From assembly GCA_905235485.1 (NCBI GenBank), contig CAJOLY010000005.1, forward strand, positions 1 through 36,306: 36,306 bases of DNA, in the 5' to 3' direction. The notes under the pieces were generated by a model. It was not told where the DNA came from and searched no databases. It worked only from the letters and a program-made list of their open reading frames with translations. Each line of letters begins with the position of its first letter. Positions within the stretch are counted from its first letter, which is position 1. Shown here piece after piece: positions 32,613 to 36,306 of this stretch. This stretch comes from an uncultured Clostridia bacterium. GTDB taxonomy: Bacteria; Bacillota; Clostridia; Christensenellales; UBA1242. The position numbers were made by a program, and so were the translations under genes.

Positions 32613-35600
32613 ATGAAATTTGCTCATTTACATTTGCACACTGAATATAGCCTTCTTGATGGCGCAATAAGAATTAAAGACATAACAAAAACTTGTGAAA
32701 AGTTTGGTATGCCTGCTGTTGCAATTACAGATCATGGCAATATGTATGGAGCATATAAGTTTAACAAAGAAATTGTTAAATATAATGAAAAGGTAGATAA
32801 ATACAATGCTGATCCATCACACACACAAAAAAAAGAACACATAAAGGGCATTATTGGGTGCGAGTTTTATTGCTGTCCTGATCACACACAAAAACTTGGA
32901 AGAGGTGACACAAGTCACCTTATTTTGCTTGCAAAAAATATGCAGGGTTATCAAAATCTGTGCAGGTTAAACAGTATTGCCTTTGTTGATGGATTTTATT
33001 ATAAGCCAAGAATCGACTATAAGCTATTGGAACAATATCATGAAGGGCTTATTTGCCTTTCTGCATGCATAAATGGTGATATCCCACGACTTATTCTTGC
33101 AAGACGTTTTGACGAGGCTGACGCGCTTGCTCTAAAACTTAAAGATATGTTTGGTGGTGATTTTTATCTTGAAGTTCAAAATCATGGAATGCCAGAAGAA
33201 CTTTTTGTGAGAACAGAGCTCCGCAAGATGGGTCAAAGGCTTGGCATTAAGCTTGTTGGAACAAATGATTGTCATTATCTTGAAAAGGAAGACGCCGAAA
33301 TGCAAGATATATTGATGTGCATTTCAACAAAAAAGACGCTTGATGATCCTAACCGAATGAAATTTAATGCGCCAGAGTATTACTTTAAAACAAGAGAAGA
33401 AATGGAAGAAGCACTTTCTGGATTTGAAGATGCTTTAGATAATACTATTGAAATTGCAGACAAATGCGAACAAATCGTGCTTAAAAAAGGTGATTTAATT
33501 CCCGGGTACACGCCAGAGGATGGCAGTACACCAGAAGAATTTTTGCGAAAGATAACAGAAGAAGGTTTAAAAAATAAATACGAAGAAATAACTCCTGAAA
33601 TTCGTGAACGTGTTGAATATGAAATGGAAATTATCAACAGAATGAAATTCACGGAATATTACCTTATTGTTTGGGACTTCATTCATTGGGCTGAAAATCA
33701 TGGAATTGAAGTTGGACCAGGGCGTGGAAGTGGTGCAGGAAGTATCATTGCTTATGCAATAGGCATAACAAAAGTTGAGCCACTCAAATATGCGCTTCTT
33801 TTTGAAAGATTTATCAATCCAGAGCGTGTTTCTATGCCTGATTTTGATATTGACTTTCCATCAGATACTTGGATTGATGTTAGAAATTATTGTCGCGAAA
33901 AATACGGTGAAGATAAGTTTTGTGGGATTGTAACTTTTGGAACACTAGCTGCTAAAGCAGTTGTAAAAGATGTTGCCAGAGTTTTAAGAATGCCTTTTAG
34001 TGAAGTTAACAAACTTACAAAAAACATTGATCCAAAGCCAATTTTTAATGAAGATAAACTTAAATTTATTTTTGGTGTTGCAGACAAAGATTTCAAGGAA
34101 TCAGATCCAGCATTCCAAGAAAAATATGATAACGACTTGAAGCAAATAAATCCAGAACTTAGGCAAATGTATCTTGATGACCCTGAAATCAAAAGGATTG
34201 TTGATATTTGCGTCAAGCTTGAAAATATGCCTCGTCAATGTGGACAACATGCAGCAGGTCATATAATTTGTAAAAAAACACTTATGGACAATATTCCTCT
34301 CACTGTCAACAATGGCAGTGATATTGCACTTACTCAATATGACAAAGAAGAAGTAGAAAAACTTGGCTTCTTAAAAATGGATTATCTTAGAATTAATACG
34401 CTTAATGATATTAGGGAAGCAAAAAAATTTGTTAAGCAAACTCACGGAATCGATTTGGATCTTTACAAAATCAATATGGATGATCCAAAAGTGTATGAAA
34501 TGATTTCAAATGGTGACACTGATGCAGTTTTCCAAATTGAAAGTGGAGGACTAAAAAGGTTTTTGAAAGATCTTAAACCTGACTGCATAGAAGATATAAT
34601 AGCAGGTATATCTCTTTATCGACCTGGCCCAATGGATTTTTGTCCAACATATGTAGAAAATAAGCATAATCCTGACAAAATAACTTATGATTTGCCTTGC
34701 CTTGAAAAAATATTAAAACCAACTTATGGAGTTATTGTTTATCAAGAACAAGTTATGCAAATCGTGCAAGAGATGGCGGGATATTCATTAGGCCGTGCTG
34801 ACCTTGTGCGTAGAGTGATGAGCCATAAAGAGCAAGAAGTAATGTTGAGAGAACGAGAGGTATTTCTTCATGGTCTTGTTGATCCGGAGCATAATATTTA
34901 TGTTGATGGAGCATTAAAACGTGGTGCAACTGAAGAACTCGCAAACAAAATTTTTGATAGGCTTGTTAAATTTGCAAGTTATGCATTTAACAAATCACAC
35001 GCAGCAGCATATACATTTTTAACATATCAAACAGCTTATTTAAAATGCTATTACAAAGTAGAATTCTTAACTGCAGTTTTAAACAATCGTATCACAAAGC
35101 CTGATGATTTAAAAAAATATATAATGTATGCAAAGAGTGTTGGCATAGATGTTTTGCCACCAGACATAAACAAATCTCAAACTTATTTTAGCATTGAAAA
35201 TGGAGCAATTCGTCATGGGCTTGCAGCACTCAAAAATATGGGCTATTCAATCACAGAAAAGATGATTAGCGAAAGAGAAGAGAATGGCGATTTTAAAGAT
35301 TTGGTTGATTTGATTACCCGTATGAATAAATATGGTCTAAACAAGCGTGGCATAGAAAGCTTGATACTTAGTGGTGCCTTGGATGGGTTTGGAAAACACA
35401 GAACTCAACTTATGGCTGTTTTTGAACTTGTAATTGAAAGAACAACAAAAGATAGAAGGCTTAGTTTAAATGGGCAAATAAGTATGTTTGATACATTGCT
35501 TAAAGACGAACAAACACTTACAAATATAGAATATCCGGAAATCCCGGAATTTCCAGAAAATGAAAAACTTAAAAAAGAAAAGGAAATAGTTGGAGTTTAT

Positions 35601-35978
35601 GTTTCCGGTCATCCTCTTGATAAATATATGAAGCAATTTTCATCTTATACATTCAATAGTTCAATGATAAAAAAAGATGAAGATGATGACACTGAAATCA
35701 TGAATGAAGATGAGCAATTAAGTGAAATATATGATGGTATGCCTGTAACTTTTGGTGGAATAATTACTGAAGTTAAAAAAATGTACACCAAAAAAGATAA
35801 CAGAGAAATGTGCCTTCTCAAAGTTGAAGATTTATATGGTGAAATTGATTGCTTTGCATTTCCAAACAATTATAAATATTTAAAGCAAGAAATTGAAGTT
35901 GACAAAATTGCTGTGTTTAATGGCAAAATTTCAACAAAAGATGATTTGAGTACTAATGTGATTTTGGATTTTGGATAG
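32613..35978 (+). CDS. dnaE: DNA polymerase III alpha subunit (DnaE), C-terminus cut off by a frameshift
   Basis: Replicative DNA polymerase of the DnaE type, 1121 residues before the frame break. The N-terminal PHP domain begins MKFAHLHLHTEYSLLDGAIR. The polymerase core has GPGRGSGAGSI, PDFDIDFPSD with catalytic D410 and D412, and the third Asp D590 in KMDYLRI. Further on come the helix-hairpin-helix region (about 850-920) and an OB fold near the end (VTFGGIITEVKKMYTKK). The start is the ATG at 32613 behind AAAGGAG; an open frame from 32577 lies upstream of the ribosome binding site. Translation stops at 35978, but the next frame continues with the missing end. A 7-base tandem duplication at 35961 explains the break; without it the gene would encode 1212 residues. 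Confidence 0.95.
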   Translation: MKFAHLHLHTEYSLLDGAIRIKDITKTCEKFGMPAVAITDHGNMYGAYKFNKEIVKYNEKVDKYNADPSHTQKKEHIKGIIGCEFYCCPDHTQKLGRGDTSHLILLAKNMQGYQNLCRLNSIAFVDGFYYKPRIDYKLLEQYHEGLICLSACINGDIPRLILARRFDEADALALKLKDMFGGDFYLEVQNHGMPEELFVRTELRKMGQRLGIKLVGTNDCHYLEKEDAEMQDILMCISTKKTLDDPNRMKFNAPEYYFKTREEMEEALSGFEDALDNTIEIADKCEQIVLKKGDLIPGYTPEDGSTPEEFLRKITEEGLKNKYEEITPEIRERVEYEMEIINRMKFTEYYLIVWDFIHWAENHGIEVGPGRGSGAGSIIAYAIGITKVEPLKYALLFERFINPERVSMPDFDIDFPSDTWIDVRNYCREKYGEDKFCGIVTFGTLAAKAVVKDVARVLRMPFSEVNKLTKNIDPKPIFNEDKLKFIFGVADKDFKESDPAFQEKYDNDLKQINPELRQMYLDDPEIKRIVDICVKLENMPRQCGQHAAGHIICKKTLMDNIPLTVNNGSDIALTQYDKEEVEKLGFLKMDYLRINTLNDIREAKKFVKQTHGIDLDLYKINMDDPKVYEMISNGDTDAVFQIESGGLKRFLKDLKPDCIEDIIAGISLYRPGPMDFCPTYVENKHNPDKITYDLPCLEKILKPTYGVIVYQEQVMQIVQEMAGYSLGRADLVRRVMSHKEQEVMLREREVFLHGLVDPEHNIYVDGALKRGATEELANKIFDRLVKFASYAFNKSHAAAYTFLTYQTAYLKCYYKVEFLTAVLNNRITKPDDLKKYIMYAKSVGIDVLPPDINKSQTYFSIENGAIRHGLAALKNMGYSITEKMISEREENGDFKDLVDLITRMNKYGLNKRGIESLILSGALDGFGKHRTQLMAVFELVIERTTKDRRLSLNGQISMFDTLLKDEQTLTNIEYPEIPEFPENEKLKKEKEIVGVYVSGHPLDKYMKQFSSYTFNSSMIKKDEDDDTEIMNEDEQLSEIYDGMPVTFGGIITEVKKMYTKKDNREMCLLKVEDLYGEIDCFAFPNNYKYLKQEIEVDKIAVFNGKISTKDDLSTNVILDFG
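35961..35974 (+). repeat. 7-bp tandem duplication causing the dnaE frame break
   Basis: ATTTTGG occurs twice in tandem. Removing one copy makes the reading frame continue through codons ATT TTG GAT AGT ATA into the downstream fragment with no stop. Confidence 0.85.
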
Positions 35979-36258
35979 TATACAAAGTGTAAACATTGAA
36001 ACTTTAAACGATGAAAAAAATAGTGAAGAGAGAATTGAAAAACCAAAAGTTTTATACTTAAAGTTTGATAATACTGACTTAGAATTAAAAAATAAAGTTA
36101 TTTCAATTTTAGAAAATTACAAAGGAGAATCGGAGTGTAGAATATTGTGTTCTTCTCAAAAACAAGTGTTTAAGTTTGATGGAACAGTAGAAGTTAACAA
36201 TTTGCTTCTTTATGAACTTGCAACGATTTTGCCAGAAAATGATATAAAATTTGTTTAA
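35971..36258 (+). pseudogene. dnaE: Detached C-terminal part of dnaE
   Basis: This frame starts 8 bases inside the end of dnaE, begins with TTG and has no ribosome binding site, so it is not a gene of its own. Its content (EKPKVLYLKFDNTDLELKN, later FKFDGTVEVNNLLLYELATIL) matches the C-terminal segment of Bacillota DnaE proteins (LYIK..., ... V.....L...L...LG). That segment is associated with binding of clamp-loader subunits in other bacteria. It is shifted by +1 relative to dnaE and rejoins it if the 7-bp duplication is removed. About 90 codons are affected. Confidence 0.85.
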
Positions 36259-36306
36259 AAATTACATTTTTTTGTTATTTTTCTGTAAAAAATCAACAAT
36301 TTTAAT

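Noticed and set aside
35971-36258. Separate 95-residue gene after dnaE
   Set aside because: It starts with TTG inside dnaE, has no ribosome binding site, and matches the DnaE C-terminus when the 7-bp duplication is removed.

Overview
The window looks like chromosomal DNA from a low-GC member of the Bacillota, probably an uncultured Clostridia-type gut bacterium. This rests on the very AT-rich composition, AGGAGG-type ribosome binding sites, SepF, Bacillota-style groESL, tig and clpPX, a prepilin with a large ectodomain, and surface proteins with GLUG or collagen repeats. I cannot name a genus from sequence alone.

Layout. Positions 1-4151 carry housekeeping genes on the + strand: the 3' end of pheT, an HI0933/BaiN-type flavoprotein, a sugar-phosphate-type nucleotidyltransferase, an AAG-family 3-methyladenine glycosylase and a coupled small protein. 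A collagen-like small protein (4280) and a six-helix membrane protein with a coiled-coil tail (4721, - strand) follow. From 5711 to 13576 there is an integrated element of about 7.9 kb inserted at the 3' end of a tRNA-Asn gene (13570-13644, - strand). It encodes a Dam-type adenine methyltransferase, a compact PD-(D/E)XK nuclease, a second amino-methyltransferase, a 1102-residue protein joining a DUF4365-like nuclease domain to a superfamily 1 helicase, an 80-residue protein behind a structured leader, and a large serine recombinase whose last codons run antisense through the tRNA. The tRNA's original terminator appears to be stranded at the far end of the element (5681-5707).

From 13822 come surface proteins: a 729-residue prepilin-like protein with a probable beta-helix ectodomain, a small lipoprotein, and a 959-residue GLUG-repeat protein. 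Next are groES-groEL (- strand), a SPOR-like membrane protein with sepF, an HD-domain protein, lspA, an RluD-type pseudouridine synthase, two small membrane proteins and a membrane glycosyltransferase (- strand). The final part holds tig, clpP, clpX, a HAD phosphatase and dnaE. In dnaE a 7-bp tandem duplication (35961-35974) shifts the frame and separates the last roughly 90 codons.

The most interesting part is the integrated element. Its first four genes are closely packed and look like one operon, a restriction-modification or defence module in which two methyltransferases of different architecture and a small nuclease are joined by a nuclease-helicase fusion that I do not recognise as a named system. 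Smaller points of interest are the dnaE frame break, several palindromes lying on promoter elements (groES, tig, the HAD gene, the GLUG gene), two genes that look leaderless, and an element-encoded hairpin that could hide the ribosome binding site of the 80-residue protein.
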